From JAMXLO01 sp041487355 (GTDB lineage: Bacteria > Pseudomonadota > Alphaproteobacteria > Acetobacterales > Acetobacteraceae), in assembly GCA_041487355.1 (NCBI GenBank), contig JBGPND010000002.1:1-64000 (forward strand): 64,000 bases of DNA. Direction: 5' to 3'. Made by a program: the position numbers and the translations under genes. The notes under the pieces were generated by a model. It did no database searches and was not told the DNA's origin. It saw only the letters and a list, made by a program, of their open reading frames with translations. Positions 18,401 through 25,838 of the stretch are shown one piece after another. The stretch's first letter is position 1. Each line of letters opens with the position of its first letter.

Positions 18401-18492
18401 GGCACCGGCAGCCCGCTATCGGCGTGCGCGGCAACGGGCGCCAGGCAGGACAGCAGGCCGGCGACCAGCCAGACCCTTGTGCCTGGCCTCAT
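15481..18492 (-). CDS. Large periplasmic AMIN-like / TPR-like protein, motility-associated (function unknown)
   Basis: 1003 residues from ATG 18490-18492, which overlaps the cheZ stop as ATGA and is followed by a signal peptide (RVWLVAGLLSCLAPVAAHA). Residues about 25-120 resemble an AMIN domain (VRVGSHPGYGRVMFYLPARV, then RLGDSLVIDVRDYSP). Residues about 125-260 are a low-complexity Pro/Ala linker. A beta-rich middle part follows. From about residue 450 to the end there are alanine-rich helical repeats suggestive of TPR or Sel1-like solenoids (LLQLAAADDPREAAAADNAA, ALGLARGLLQEARGDTAAAL). AMIN domains bind peptidoglycan and target periplasmic machines. The coupling to cheZ-cheY points to a motor- or pole-associated scaffold (inference). 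I do not recognise a named family. Confidence 0.8.
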   Translation of the reverse strand: MRPGTRVWLVAGLLSCLAPVAAHADSGLPVPVRVGSHPGYGRVMFYLPARVDYRLTQQDQRVLVQFTGDVTIGAARSLPHNVLGLTGGAGQVELIVQAGTVVRDWRLGDSLVIDVRDYSPAASASSAPAPAPAPQSDAASRPVAGASAAMPAAPPAAVPVPAPSPVSTQAGPKTRPPEALAALHVASPAPTAPPAAAEKPADPIVAGKPAPDAARPAELAAQAVAVSAPPLPQSPVAAVSPVADAPAPLAPGPDPMLEVAYEATVGVAAFRRGNVALVVFDQQRPIDMAPLRDDPVFGSATVQQLPTATVIRVRLEPGKALSLSQGPHAWRITAVAVEPKLQPIHATAADGRLVMPAAAPGRVVTLADPDTGATLLVGTQRQAGQGVPVLRRAVEFVLLPTWQGIAVEPISDDLALRSAQDGFVLTGGAGSLALSPMPDAANILAYADTLIRRFDFAALPAEALMQRLRRQVADEAATPALGRGPRRRAVAQTMISLGLGAEAQALLQLAAADDPREAAAADNAALAGMAAVLAHRADEAAGLDDQRLSGTDDIALWRAVRLAEQQEGSPQAAAVFAATWPLVLAYPPPLRDRLLPLVAETLVTAGETAAASALLAERKDDPALGLARGLLQEARGDTAAALAIHEALASSRDQSLYARAAARAVEMRLASGSIDVKQAADGLDKLLYAWRGDQHERSLRERLAELRARSGAWRSALGLLRETEAIFPADKPAIHAELVDMFAAMLRDDAADTLAPLELAALVEENADLLPVGPAGDLLQAQLADRLLALDLPKRAEPVLEKLMQAAPGGVSRAGSGARLAALRLREGDAAGALAALAVSSVEDPPADLAERRTLLLAAAYARRGDADRALAALGSLDTASADEARATILERANDWPAAQKALSTYAARTVPAEGKLDDAQRRTLLRMATAAARAGDEATLTTLRRRDGARMESGPLADMFRLLTADQVRSVADLKRSGQEAALARGLPGQLKALQPPPRQIP

Positions 18493-19121
18493 TCGAAGCT
18501 GGCCAACAGCCGGTCGATGTCCGACTGGTCCATCGCGACGGCTGGATGCTGCGGGCCGTTCAGCAGCGCCGCCTCGCTCGCCTCGCCCGGCCTTTCGGCA
18601 TCCTCGCCAGTGGCGCCATTGCCGAAGGTTGCGACGATATACGCGACCTTCGCCTCGATCGTCTTCAGCGTTGCGATCACCTTGGTGATGCGCTGTCCGG
18701 TGATGTCCTGAAAGCTGCACGCCTCGTAGATACGCGTGGTGGCGTCCCGCAGCTTCGCCGCCGGCTCACCGCTCAGCCCCCCCGCCACATCGTCCAGCAT
18801 TTCGCAGCACGTCAGGATGGCATTCGTGGCGGTCGCGGTGTGCTCCACGATCGCGTCCAGCTCATCGGTCGCGAACGGAATGTGGCTGTCGGTGATGTCG
18901 TCGAACCGCAGCGCCGCAATCTCCGCCTTCGCGCAGGCGATGGTAAGGCCCAGCGCCGCCACTTCGGCGAGTAGCGAGGTCTCCTGCGCCGAAAGGTCGC
19001 CGCTCATGGTCGCGAGCACGGCATGCACCACGTCGGCCACCATTTCCGGCTCGGCGCCCGGGTGACGGGCACGAATCGCCGCCAGCCGTTCGGTGAGCCT
19101 GCCGCCGTCCTGCTCAGCCAT
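18489..19121 (-). CDS. cheZ: CheY-P phosphatase CheZ
   Basis: 210 residues. The active-site helix reads ACSFQDITGQRITKVI, giving D139 and Q143 as the counterparts of the catalytic aspartate and glutamine of enteric CheZ (FQDLTGQ). The extreme C-terminus DQSDIDRLLASFE matches the conserved CheY-binding peptide. The long helices between make the four-helix bundle of the dimer. CheZ dephosphorylates CheY-P at the motor or receptor array. It overlaps cheY by 8 nt and the AMIN/TPR gene by 4 nt, so the three are made together. Confidence 0.9.
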   Translation of the reverse strand: MAEQDGGRLTERLAAIRARHPGAEPEMVADVVHAVLATMSGDLSAQETSLLAEVAALGLTIACAKAEIAALRFDDITDSHIPFATDELDAIVEHTATATNAILTCCEMLDDVAGGLSGEPAAKLRDATTRIYEACSFQDITGQRITKVIATLKTIEAKVAYIVATFGNGATGEDAERPGEASEAALLNGPQHPAVAMDQSDIDRLLASFE

Positions 19122-19503
19122 GGCCCAGCACCTTCTCGATCTTGTCGCGCAGCGTCTCGGCGTTGAACGGCTTGACGATGTAGTTCGAGACGCCCGCCTG
19201 CTTGGCGGCCACCACGTTCTCCACCTTGCTTTCGGCGGTGATCATGATGAACGGCGTCGATTTCAGGTTGGCGTCCGCCCGCACCTCCTGCAGCAACTGC
19301 AGGCCGGTCATTGGCACCATGTTCCAGTCGCTGATCACCAGGCCGAAATTGCCGCCACGCAGCTTGGTCAGCGCCTCGGCTCCGTCGGAGGCTTCCGCGA
19401 CATTATTGAACTCGATCTGTTTCAGCAGATTGCGGATGATGCGCAGCATCGTCTTGTAGTCGTCCACGATCAGGACGTTCATGGCTTTGTCGATCGGCAT
19501 CAT
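19114..19503 (-). CDS. cheY: Single-domain chemotaxis response regulator CheY
   Basis: 129 residues, receiver domain only. The phosphorylation quintet is complete: acidic pair D14-D15 (VLIVDDYKTMLR), phospho-acceptor D59 (VISDWNMVPM), T89 (IMITAES) and K111 (YIVKPFNAETL). CheY-P binds FliM to change motor rotation. The gene precedes cheZ and belongs to the leftward motility operon with fliM. The start could also be the inner ATG at residue 8. Confidence 0.93.
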   Translation of the reverse strand: MMPIDKAMNVLIVDDYKTMLRIIRNLLKQIEFNNVAEASDGAEALTKLRGGNFGLVISDWNMVPMTGLQLLQEVRADANLKSTPFIMITAESKVENVVAAKQAGVSNYIVKPFNAETLRDKIEKVLGHG

Positions 19504-19547
19504 CGCTCAGTCCTTGCTGCCTGTATCCGCCTCTTGCTGACCACCGG

Positions 19548-20219
19548 TCAGCCGCCAGTCACGCTGCTCCCCGGGCCGTCCCGGCGCGTACGCATCCCGG
19601 CGAGCCGTGCCGTGACATCGCGCGCCTTTTCGGGCTGCATGGCGGCGAGCACCGGCGCGGCCTTCGTCTCCTTCATGCGATCGACCACCTGCAGCAGGAC
19701 CGGCATATCCAGTTCGTTGAAAATCGTCGCTGCATCGCGGGGTTTCATCGCTTCGTAGAGCTTCACGAGGCCCTGCCAGTTCGCGTCCTCGCGTTCCTGT
19801 CTTGTCGCGTCGAGCGCCTCCAGCTTCTTCTGCAGCGCCTGCAACTCGGCCACTCGCCCCGAAAGCTTCTGCTCTGTCGCCGCCAGCAGCGACTCGCGCG
19901 CGGCCAGTCCCGTCTCGCGTGAATCGAGCTCCTGCCGACGCTGGCGCAGCTCCAGCAGGACCGTTCGCTCGCCATCACTGACCGGCGCCGCGTTGCCTTC
20001 CGCTGCCGGCGTCACAACAGGCTGAGCGGGAGCAGAGGCCGGAACCTGACGCTCCGGCGATGCCGGCGTCGCGGCCTGTGCGGTGCTGACCACCCCCTTG
20101 CCCTGCTCCATCGCGGCTGCCGCGACACGGACCAGTTCCGCCGACTTCACGGCAAGCAGCCCGGCCAATGCGAAGATGGTGATCGGCAGCAGGCGCGGCG
20201 GTCTGAGACGCGGCATCAT
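19548..20219 (-). CDS. motE: MotE-like flagellar protein with MgtE-N-type C-terminal domain
   Basis: 223 residues: one N-terminal membrane anchor (LPITIFALAGLLAVKSAELV), a Pro/Ala stretch, a coiled coil (about residues 90-150, rich in LRQRRQELDSRETGLAARES) and a C-terminal helical domain KPRDAATIFNELDMPVLLQV. This layout matches MotE, the motility chaperone that aids MotC in alphaproteobacteria. The C-terminal part belongs to the MgtE intracellular-domain group also seen in FliG. It overlaps the preceding DUF6468 gene by 4 nt. The symbol is by family resemblance. Confidence 0.8.
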   Translation of the reverse strand: MMPRLRPPRLLPITIFALAGLLAVKSAELVRVAAAAMEQGKGVVSTAQAATPASPERQVPASAPAQPVVTPAAEGNAAPVSDGERTVLLELRQRRQELDSRETGLAARESLLAATEQKLSGRVAELQALQKKLEALDATRQEREDANWQGLVKLYEAMKPRDAATIFNELDMPVLLQVVDRMKETKAAPVLAAMQPEKARDVTARLAGMRTRRDGPGSSVTGG

Positions 20220-20647
20220 CGGCCCATCCTCAGCGCCTTCAGCAGGTCGCGCTCGGCCTGGCTGCGCACGCGCGGCTCGGCATGGTCCGCATCCGCGACG
20301 ACGGTCAGGCGCGGCGCCTCGGTCGCGAGTGGCCTTGCAGCCCGGACCAGGGCGTCAATCCGATCGGCCAGCCGATCGCCTCGATCGATCAGCAGGGTCA
20401 GGTCGTCCCTCAGCGATATCGCCGCATCGAGCTGCCCGGCGATCTGCACGCCGGTGCCCTCGGCTGCCCCGCGCAGCCGCTCGATGCCAAGCTCCGCCTG
20501 GCGGGTGCTGGCGTTGAAGCCGTCGATCAGCTCCTGCAGCGCGCCGCGGTCGCGCTTCAGGACGCCGAGCGCGCGTTCCAGCCGCACGGCATGAAACAGC
20601 GTTGCTGCCAGCAGCGCGACCAGAGCGATTTCCAGAAGCCACTCCAT
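20216..20647 (-). CDS. DUF6468 family flagellar-cluster membrane protein
   Basis: 143 residues with one N-terminal transmembrane helix (LLEIALVALLAATLFHAVRL) followed by a long predicted coiled coil (LKRDRGALQELIDGFNASTR and on) and a short C-terminal tail. From memory this resembles DUF6468, a family found next to fliL/fliM in alphaproteobacterial flagellar operons. Its role is not established; a single-pass anchor with a cytoplasmic coiled coil would fit a stator or C-ring accessory. It sits between fliM and motE with an ATGA overlap to motE. Confidence 0.7.
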   Translation of the reverse strand: MEWLLEIALVALLAATLFHAVRLERALGVLKRDRGALQELIDGFNASTRQAELGIERLRGAAEGTGVQIAGQLDAAISLRDDLTLLIDRGDRLADRIDALVRAARPLATEAPRLTVVADADHAEPRVRSQAERDLLKALRMGR

Positions 20648-20706
20648 GCCGGCTATTCTGGCGCGCGAGGGTTAGCAATCTGCCAATGTCCGGCACTTGA
20701 GTGGCC

Positions 20707-21774
20707 TTACCGCTCGGTCTGCTGCGGCCGCGGCAGGTCGCTTTCGATGCGGACGGCGATGCGGTTCTTGCGCCGCCCGACACGACCTTCGAACAGCGGC
20801 ACCGCGCCACACCGCACCAGAACCGGCGCGCCGAGCGAAGTGTTCAGCACGATGCGGCTGCCAGGCTGCAGCGCCATGACATCCGACAGCCGCATCATCT
20901 GCTCGTCCAGCACCACATCCAGCTCCACCTCGGTGCTCCACAGCTCCTCGGCGAGGTGGGTTTCCCAGATCGAATCGCGGCCGAATTTCTCGCCCATGAA
21001 CTGCTGCAACAGCAGCTCGCGCACCGGCTCGAGCGTCGCGTAGGGCAGCAGCAGCTCCATCCGGCCACCGCGGTCCTCCATGTCGATCCGCAGCCGCGCC
21101 AGCACCGCGGCGTTCGACAGCCGACTGATGGTGGCAAAGCGCGGATTCACCTCCAGCCGTTCGAAGCGGAACGTGACCGGGCACAGTGGGTCGAAGCTCG
21201 CGGCGAGATCGGCCAGCACGACCTGGATCAGCCGCTCGACCAGGGTGCGCTCGATCGTCGTGTACGGGCGCCCTTCGATGCGCATCGCCGCGGTGCCGCG
21301 CCGCCCGCCCAACAGCACGTCCACGATCGAGTAGATCATGGCGGAGTCCACGACCATCAGCCCGTAATTGTCCCATTCATCCGCCTTGAACACGGCGAGC
21401 ATCGCCGGCAGCGGGATCGAGTTGAGGTAGTCGCCGAACCGCAGCGACAGGATATTGTCGATGCCCACTTCCACATTGTCGGAGGTGAAATTGCGCAGGG
21501 ACGTCGACATGATGCGCACCAGCCGGTCGAACACGATCTCCAGCATCGGCAGGCGCTCGTAGGAAACGAGGCCGGAGCTGATGATCTTCTGCATCCCGGT
21601 GCGGTTCTCGCCGCCCGCGGGGCCCTCGTCGAAACCGAGCAGACTGTCGATCTCGGCCTGGTTCAGCACGCGCGCCGGCTGTGCCGCCGGTGCCTCGTCA
21701 CCCTCGGTCTCCGCGCCCCAGGCGGCGGCCAGTTCTTCGTCGGTCTGCGGCTGCTGTTCTGGCGTATCGCTCAT
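20707..21774 (-). CDS. fliM: Flagellar motor switch protein FliM
   Basis: 355 residues. The N-terminal CheY-binding peptide is present as VLNQAEIDSLLGFD (about residues 36-49), preceded by an acidic extension. The middle domain contains LEIVFDRLVRIMSTSLRNFT and YGLMVVDSAMIYSIVDVLLG. The C-terminal SpoA (FliN-like) domain carries TEVELDVVLDEQMMRLSDVM and PLFEGRVGRRKNRIAVRI. It builds the C-ring and receives CheY-P. The ATG overlaps the fliL stop as ATGA. Confidence 0.96.
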   Translation of the reverse strand: MSDTPEQQPQTDEELAAAWGAETEGDEAPAAQPARVLNQAEIDSLLGFDEGPAGGENRTGMQKIISSGLVSYERLPMLEIVFDRLVRIMSTSLRNFTSDNVEVGIDNILSLRFGDYLNSIPLPAMLAVFKADEWDNYGLMVVDSAMIYSIVDVLLGGRRGTAAMRIEGRPYTTIERTLVERLIQVVLADLAASFDPLCPVTFRFERLEVNPRFATISRLSNAAVLARLRIDMEDRGGRMELLLPYATLEPVRELLLQQFMGEKFGRDSIWETHLAEELWSTEVELDVVLDEQMMRLSDVMALQPGSRIVLNTSLGAPVLVRCGAVPLFEGRVGRRKNRIAVRIESDLPRPQQTER

Positions 21775-22298
21775 TGGATCAGCATCTGGATGAACAGCAC
21801 GTCGGAGATGCGCGCGGGCGCTACGGCCAGGTTGGCCCGGCCGATGAGTTCCTCGCGCAACCGATACGTGCCGGCGGAACCGCGCAGCTCCTCCGGGCGC
21901 ATCTCGCGCAGATAGGTCTGGAACAGGTCCTGCAGCCGCGGCATGGCCAGCTTCACCCGCTCCACATCCTCCTGCCTGGCGACTTCAAGACGCGCCACCA
22001 GCTTCACGTAGTTCGGCCGGTGCGGATTGCTGTTCAGGTTGGCGACCATCTCCGGCAGGTCCACGTAGATCGGTGCCAGCGGCATGGCGGATTCGGCCTT
22101 CTGCTCGACATGACCGAGGCCGAGCAGACGCGGCAGGATGCCGGTAAGCCACAGACCGGAGCCGATGGCGGCAAGCAGCACAACCGGCGCGGCGAGCAGG
22201 ATCAGCTTGCGCTTGCCGCCCTTGCTGTTCTCCGCTTCCGGCGGGGAGGCTACTGCTTCCGCCTTGTTCCGATCCGCCGCTGCCACGGCCGTGGCCAC
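21771..22298 (-). CDS. fliL: Flagellar basal body-associated protein FliL
   Basis: 175 residues from GTG 22296-22298, chosen because AAAGGAG lies 7 nt upstream. An upstream TTG at 22343 would add 15 residues but has no ribosome binding site. One transmembrane helix (KLILLAAPVVLLAAIGSGLW) is followed by the periplasmic FliL domain with IYVDLPEMVANLNSN and QDLFQTYLREMRPEELRGSA. FliL surrounds and supports the stator units. It heads the leftward fliL-fliM-DUF6468-motE-cheY-cheZ run and is divergent from flgF, as in Caulobacter. Confidence 0.92.
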   Translation of the reverse strand: MATAVAAADRNKAEAVASPPEAENSKGGKRKLILLAAPVVLLAAIGSGLWLTGILPRLLGLGHVEQKAESAMPLAPIYVDLPEMVANLNSNPHRPNYVKLVARLEVARQEDVERVKLAMPRLQDLFQTYLREMRPEELRGSAGTYRLREELIGRANLAVAPARISDVLFIQMLIQ

Positions 22299-22381
22299 TG
22301 ACTGCTCCTTTCCGCGCGCCTGCTCGTGGCGGGATGCGCTCAACCTGACAGGGAGCCGTTAAGGAAGCCTTGCCCGAAGCT

Positions 22382-22409
22382 GCCCGGCAAAATCGACCGG
22401 GCCGGGCAA
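22382..22409. promoter_or_regulatory. Candidate FlbD (ftr-like) enhancer site
   Basis: A G/C-rich dyad with an A-tract (CCCGGCAAAATCGACCGGGC, then CGGGCAA) lies about 110-135 bp upstream of the flgF sigma-54 promoter and near the fliL start. Caulobacter ftr sites bound by FlbD have a comparable GGCAAAA core (memory). A loosely similar palindrome, GGCAGATCCTGCC, lies near 33066-33078 upstream of the flgI promoter. This is resemblance only. Confidence 0.2.
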
Positions 22410-22516
22410 TCGGTGCCGGACCGTTTCCCGCGCGTGGCCATGGAAAGTCGTGCGAAGGCCCGCCGGAGCCCGTCCCCGGGCGCGCCACGACGGGCAACGG
22501 CTGGTCAGCTCGATCG

Positions 22517-22531
22517 TGGCACGCGGCTTGC
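22517..22531 (+). promoter_or_regulatory. Sigma-54 promoter of the flgF operon
   Basis: TGGCACGCGGCTTGC matches the -24/-12 consensus TGGCAC-N5-TTGC at every fixed position. It ends 34 bp before the flgF ATG (22566), placing transcription start near 22543. An almost identical sequence stands before flgI (33123-33137). This predicts RpoN-dependent expression of flgF-flgG-flgA-flgH, consistent with a FlbD/FliX-type flagellar hierarchy. Confidence 0.85.
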
Positions 22532-22565
22532 GACCGCATCGGCAAACGCACGACGGATCGCATCG

Positions 22566-23306
22566 ATGGACATTGTCAGCAGCGTCGCCGCCTCCCGCCT
22601 AGTCGCACAGCAGCGCGCCATGGACGTCATCGCGGACAATGTCGCCAACGCGAACACACCCGGATTCAAGGCCGAACGCATGCTGTTCAGCGACTGGCTC
22701 AGCCGGCAGAACGGCACCCAGGCGACGCGAGGCGAGCCCAGTATCTCCTATACCCAGGATCGCGCGACCTGGCGGGAGCAACAGGCCGGCACGCTGACCC
22801 ATACCAACAACCCGCTCGACCTCGCCATCACCGGCGATGGATATTTCACCGTCAGCACGCCGCGTGGCCCGCGGCTCACCCGCGACGGGCGCTTCGGCCT
22901 GATGCCCGACGGCACCGTGGCGGACAGCAGCGGCAATGCGCTGCTGGGTACCAACGGACGGCCGATGCAACTCTCCCCCACCGACACGCAGATCACCATC
23001 GCCGGCGACGGAACGCTGTCCAGCGAGAACGGCCAGCTCGGCAGGATCGGCGTGGTGCGCGTGACCGATCCGATGCAGCTCACCGCCGAAGGCAACACGC
23101 TGTTCCGCGCCGATGCACCCACGGTGGCGGTTGCGTCACCCGGCCTGGTACAGGGCGCGATCGAGGACTCCAACGTGCAGCCCGTGCTCGAGACGACGCG
23201 GATGATGAACAACCTGCGGCAGTTCCAGTTCATGAGCCAGTTCATCCAGGCGGAGGCCGACCGGCAGCAGTCGGCAATCGACAAGCTGCTGCCGCAGAAC
23301 GCCTAG
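22566..23306 (+). CDS. flgF: Flagellar proximal rod protein FlgF
   Basis: 246 residues from ATG 22566, directly downstream of the sigma-54 promoter; the open frame reaches further upstream but lacks homology there. The rod/hook N-terminal signature is AMDVIADNVANANTPGFKAE. In the middle NPLDLAITGDGYFTVSTPRG is the FlgF/FlgG consensus. The C-terminus MMNNLRQFQFMSQFIQAEAD is a heptad-rich rod helix. FlgF forms part of the proximal rod in the periplasm and is followed 30 nt later by flgG. Confidence 0.94.
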   Translation: MDIVSSVAASRLVAQQRAMDVIADNVANANTPGFKAERMLFSDWLSRQNGTQATRGEPSISYTQDRATWREQQAGTLTHTNNPLDLAITGDGYFTVSTPRGPRLTRDGRFGLMPDGTVADSSGNALLGTNGRPMQLSPTDTQITIAGDGTLSSENGQLGRIGVVRVTDPMQLTAEGNTLFRADAPTVAVASPGLVQGAIEDSNVQPVLETTRMMNNLRQFQFMSQFIQAEADRQQSAIDKLLPQNA

Positions 23307-23336
23307 CCCGGCGCCCGACAGAAGGAAACCAGACCC

Positions 23337-24122
23337 ATGCGTTCGCTCGATATCGCCGGCACCGGGATGCAGGCGCAGCAGACCAACGTCGAGGTGATCT
23401 CGAACAACATCGCCAACATGACCACCACCGGCTTCAAGCGGCGGCGGGCGGAGTTCCAGGACCTGATCTACCAGAACCTGCGCCGCGTCGGAGCCAACAG
23501 CTCGGACACCGGCACGATCGTGCCGTCGGGTGCGCAGGTCGGGCTCGGCGTGCGGACCGCGGCGATCTACCGGATCAACGAGCAGGGCAACCTGCAGCAG
23601 ACCTCCAACACGCTGGACATGGCGATCCAGGGCAACGGCTACTTCCAGGTAACGCTGCCCTCGGGCGACACCGCCTATACGCGCGACGGCACATTCGGCA
23701 TGGCGGCCGACGGCACGATGGTCACCGCCGATGGCTATATCGTGCAGCCCGGGCTGCAGATCCCGTCGAATGCCACGGGCGTGACGGTGAATGCATCAGG
23801 CCAGGTGCAGGTCACGCTGCAGGGGCAGACCGCGCCGCAGACCGTGGGCCAGCTTCAGCTTGCGGCGTTCGCCAACGAGGCCGGGCTGGACGCGCAGGGC
23901 GAGAACCTGTTCCTGCAGACCTCCGCCTCCGGCCAGCCGGTCGCCGGCAACCCTGCCTCGCCGGGCTTCGGCAAGGTGATGCAGGGCTTCATCGAGACCT
24001 CCAACGTCAACGTCGTCAGCGAGATCACCAACCTGATCAGCGCGCAGCGCGCCTATGAGATGAACAGCCGGGTGATCACGACCAGCGACGAGATGCTTTC
24101 GACGCTGAACAACCTGCGGTGA
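23337..24122 (+). CDS. flgG: Flagellar distal rod protein FlgG
   Basis: 261 residues, the canonical FlgG length. It begins MRSLDIAGTGMQAQQTNVEV with the N-terminal rod motif NNIANMTTTGFKRRRAEFQD. It has NTLDMAIQGNGYFQVTLPSG in the middle and ends with NVVSEITNLISAQRAYEMNS and a final helix. FlgG is the distal rod that passes through the P and L rings made by flgI and flgH, both in this window. A good Shine-Dalgarno (AGAAGGAAA) precedes the ATG. Confidence 0.97.
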   Translation: MRSLDIAGTGMQAQQTNVEVISNNIANMTTTGFKRRRAEFQDLIYQNLRRVGANSSDTGTIVPSGAQVGLGVRTAAIYRINEQGNLQQTSNTLDMAIQGNGYFQVTLPSGDTAYTRDGTFGMAADGTMVTADGYIVQPGLQIPSNATGVTVNASGQVQVTLQGQTAPQTVGQLQLAAFANEAGLDAQGENLFLQTSASGQPVAGNPASPGFGKVMQGFIETSNVNVVSEITNLISAQRAYEMNSRVITTSDEMLSTLNNLR

Positions 24123-24126
24123 CGTC

Positions 24127-25104
24127 ATGACTCCCCTGGGGTACAAGCTGCCGCTGGCCGCCCTGGCGATCTGCCTTGGCAACGCGAACGCCGAGGCCGG
24201 CACGCTGCGCAGCATGACCACGCTGCACGCGCCTGTCGTGCGGCTTTCCGACCTGTTCGACGATGCCGGCGCGAATGCCGATCGCGTCCTGGGTCCAGGG
24301 CCAGGCGCGGGCGGCCGCATCGTGGTCGAGGCGGCGCAGCTCGGCGCCATCGCGCGCCAGTTCGGCGTGGACTGGCGGCCCGCCTCCTCGGCGGATCGCG
24401 CGGTGCTGGACCGGCCCGGCCGGCCGCTCCGGCGCGAGGATGCGCTGGATGCGGTGAAGAGCGCCCTCGTCGCCGCCGGCGCGTCGCCAGATTGCGACGT
24501 CGAGCTGCCCGGCTTCACGCCGCCTCTCGTGCCGTTCGAGGCGGACCCGAAGCCGGTGGTGTCCGACATGGACTACGAGCCCAATGCCGGCCGCTTCAGC
24601 GCCGTGCTTTCCATCACCGGCACGGCGATGGAGCCGATCCATATGCGACTCGCCGGCCGGGTGGACGACACGGTCGACCTGCCGGTCGCCACCACGCGCC
24701 TGCCGGCCGGCAGCGTGCTGCGCGCGGAGGACGTGCACGTCGCGCGCGTGCACACCACGCTGATCCGAGGCGAGGTGGTGCGCCGGCCCGGCGATGCGAT
24801 CGGCATGCAGCTCAAGCGCCAGCTTGCCGCCGGCCAGCCGCTCGTCGTCGGCGAACTGATGCGTCCCGCGATGGTGCAGAAGGGCGCCAGCGTGCTGATG
24901 CAGCTCGACAGCCCCGGCATCACGCTGACCGCGCAGGGCCAGGCGCTGGAATCGGGCGCGATCGGCGAACGCATCCAGGTGCTCAATCCGGTGTCGCGTG
25001 CGGTGATCGAGGCGGAGGTGACCGGGCCCGACCGCGTGCGTGTGGCGCCGAACGCATTGCCGGTGACCAGGGCGGCCAATGGCGCCCTGGTGAGCGTGCG
25101 ATGA
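24127..25104 (+). CDS. flgA: Flagellar P-ring assembly chaperone FlgA
   Basis: 325 residues with a signal peptide at the N-terminus (LPLAALAICLGNANAEAG). The C-terminal SAF-type domain carries TRLPAGSVLRAEDVHVARVH, RPGDAIGMQLKRQLAAGQPL and GERIQVLNPVSRAVIEAEV. FlgA helps FlgI assemble into the P ring in the periplasm. The N-terminal half is longer than in enterics, as is common in alphaproteobacteria. The stop overlaps the flgH start as ATGA. Confidence 0.92.
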   Translation: MTPLGYKLPLAALAICLGNANAEAGTLRSMTTLHAPVVRLSDLFDDAGANADRVLGPGPGAGGRIVVEAAQLGAIARQFGVDWRPASSADRAVLDRPGRPLRREDALDAVKSALVAAGASPDCDVELPGFTPPLVPFEADPKPVVSDMDYEPNAGRFSAVLSITGTAMEPIHMRLAGRVDDTVDLPVATTRLPAGSVLRAEDVHVARVHTTLIRGEVVRRPGDAIGMQLKRQLAAGQPLVVGELMRPAMVQKGASVLMQLDSPGITLTAQGQALESGAIGERIQVLNPVSRAVIEAEVTGPDRVRVAPNALPVTRAANGALVSVR

Positions 25105-25838
25105 ACCGGAAGCTGCGATTGCTGGCGCCCGCGCTGGCCTGCCTGTTGCTCGGCGGGTGCGGCTCGTTGTCCCGCCTGTCGGAAGTCGGCCGTGCGCCGG
25201 CGATGACGCCGACCTCCGATCCGACCAAGGAGCCGACCTGGCGGCCGGTCAGCATGCCGATGCCGGCGAAGGAGCCGACACCCAACGAGGCGAATTCGCT
25301 GTGGCGCAGCGGCTCGCGCGCCTTCTTCAAGGACCAGCGCGCCGCACAGGTCGGCGACATCGTCACCATCCTGGTCAGCATGAACGACAACGCCAACCTG
25401 AAGAATGCCACCACCGCCACGCGCAGCAGCGCCCAGACCGGGGGCATGGCAAACTTCTTCGGCATGGAGTCGCTGCTGCCGAAGACGATCGCCGACCCGT
25501 CGAAGCTGCTGTCGGTCAACAGCGCCAACAACAACGGCGGTACCGGGCAAATCCAGCGCAACGAGGCGGCGACGGTGCGGGTCGCCGGTGTGGTGACCCA
25601 GGTACTGCCGAACGGCAACCTGGTGGTGTCCGCGCGGCAGGAGTTCCGGGTGAACAACGAGCTGCGCGAGCTGCAGGTGACGGGCGTGATCCGGCCGCAG
25701 GACATCGCCAGCGACAACACGGTGCTGCACGACCGCATGGCGGAGGCGCGCATCGCCTATGGCGGGCGCGGCGAGCTGACCGAGGTGCAGCATACACGCT
25801 GGGGCCAGCAGGTGATGGACATCCTGCTGCCGTTCTAA
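25101..25838 (+). CDS. flgH: Flagellar L-ring lipoprotein FlgH
   Basis: 245 residues from ATG 25101. A lipoprotein signal with lipobox LLLGGC anchors it in the outer membrane. Conserved FlgH sequence includes SLWRSGSRAFFKDQRAAQVG, DIVTILVSMNDNANLKN and GNLVVSARQEFRVNNELREL. FlgH forms the L ring bushing around the rod. It is the last gene of flgFGAH; the region after it (25839-27004) is repeat and insertion-sequence debris. Confidence 0.95.
   Translation: MNRKLRLLAPALACLLLGGCGSLSRLSEVGRAPAMTPTSDPTKEPTWRPVSMPMPAKEPTPNEANSLWRSGSRAFFKDQRAAQVGDIVTILVSMNDNANLKNATTATRSSAQTGGMANFFGMESLLPKTIADPSKLLSVNSANNNGGTGQIQRNEAATVRVAGVVTQVLPNGNLVVSARQEFRVNNELRELQVTGVIRPQDIASDNTVLHDRMAEARIAYGGRGELTEVQHTRWGQQVMDILLPF

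Noticed and set aside
15412..18711. 1099-residue plus-strand open frame opposite the AMIN/TPR gene
   Set aside because: It is a shadow of the minus-strand gene: Arg/Gln/Gly/Pro-rich throughout, without a signal peptide or motif, whereas the other strand has a signal peptide, an AMIN-like domain and operon coupling.
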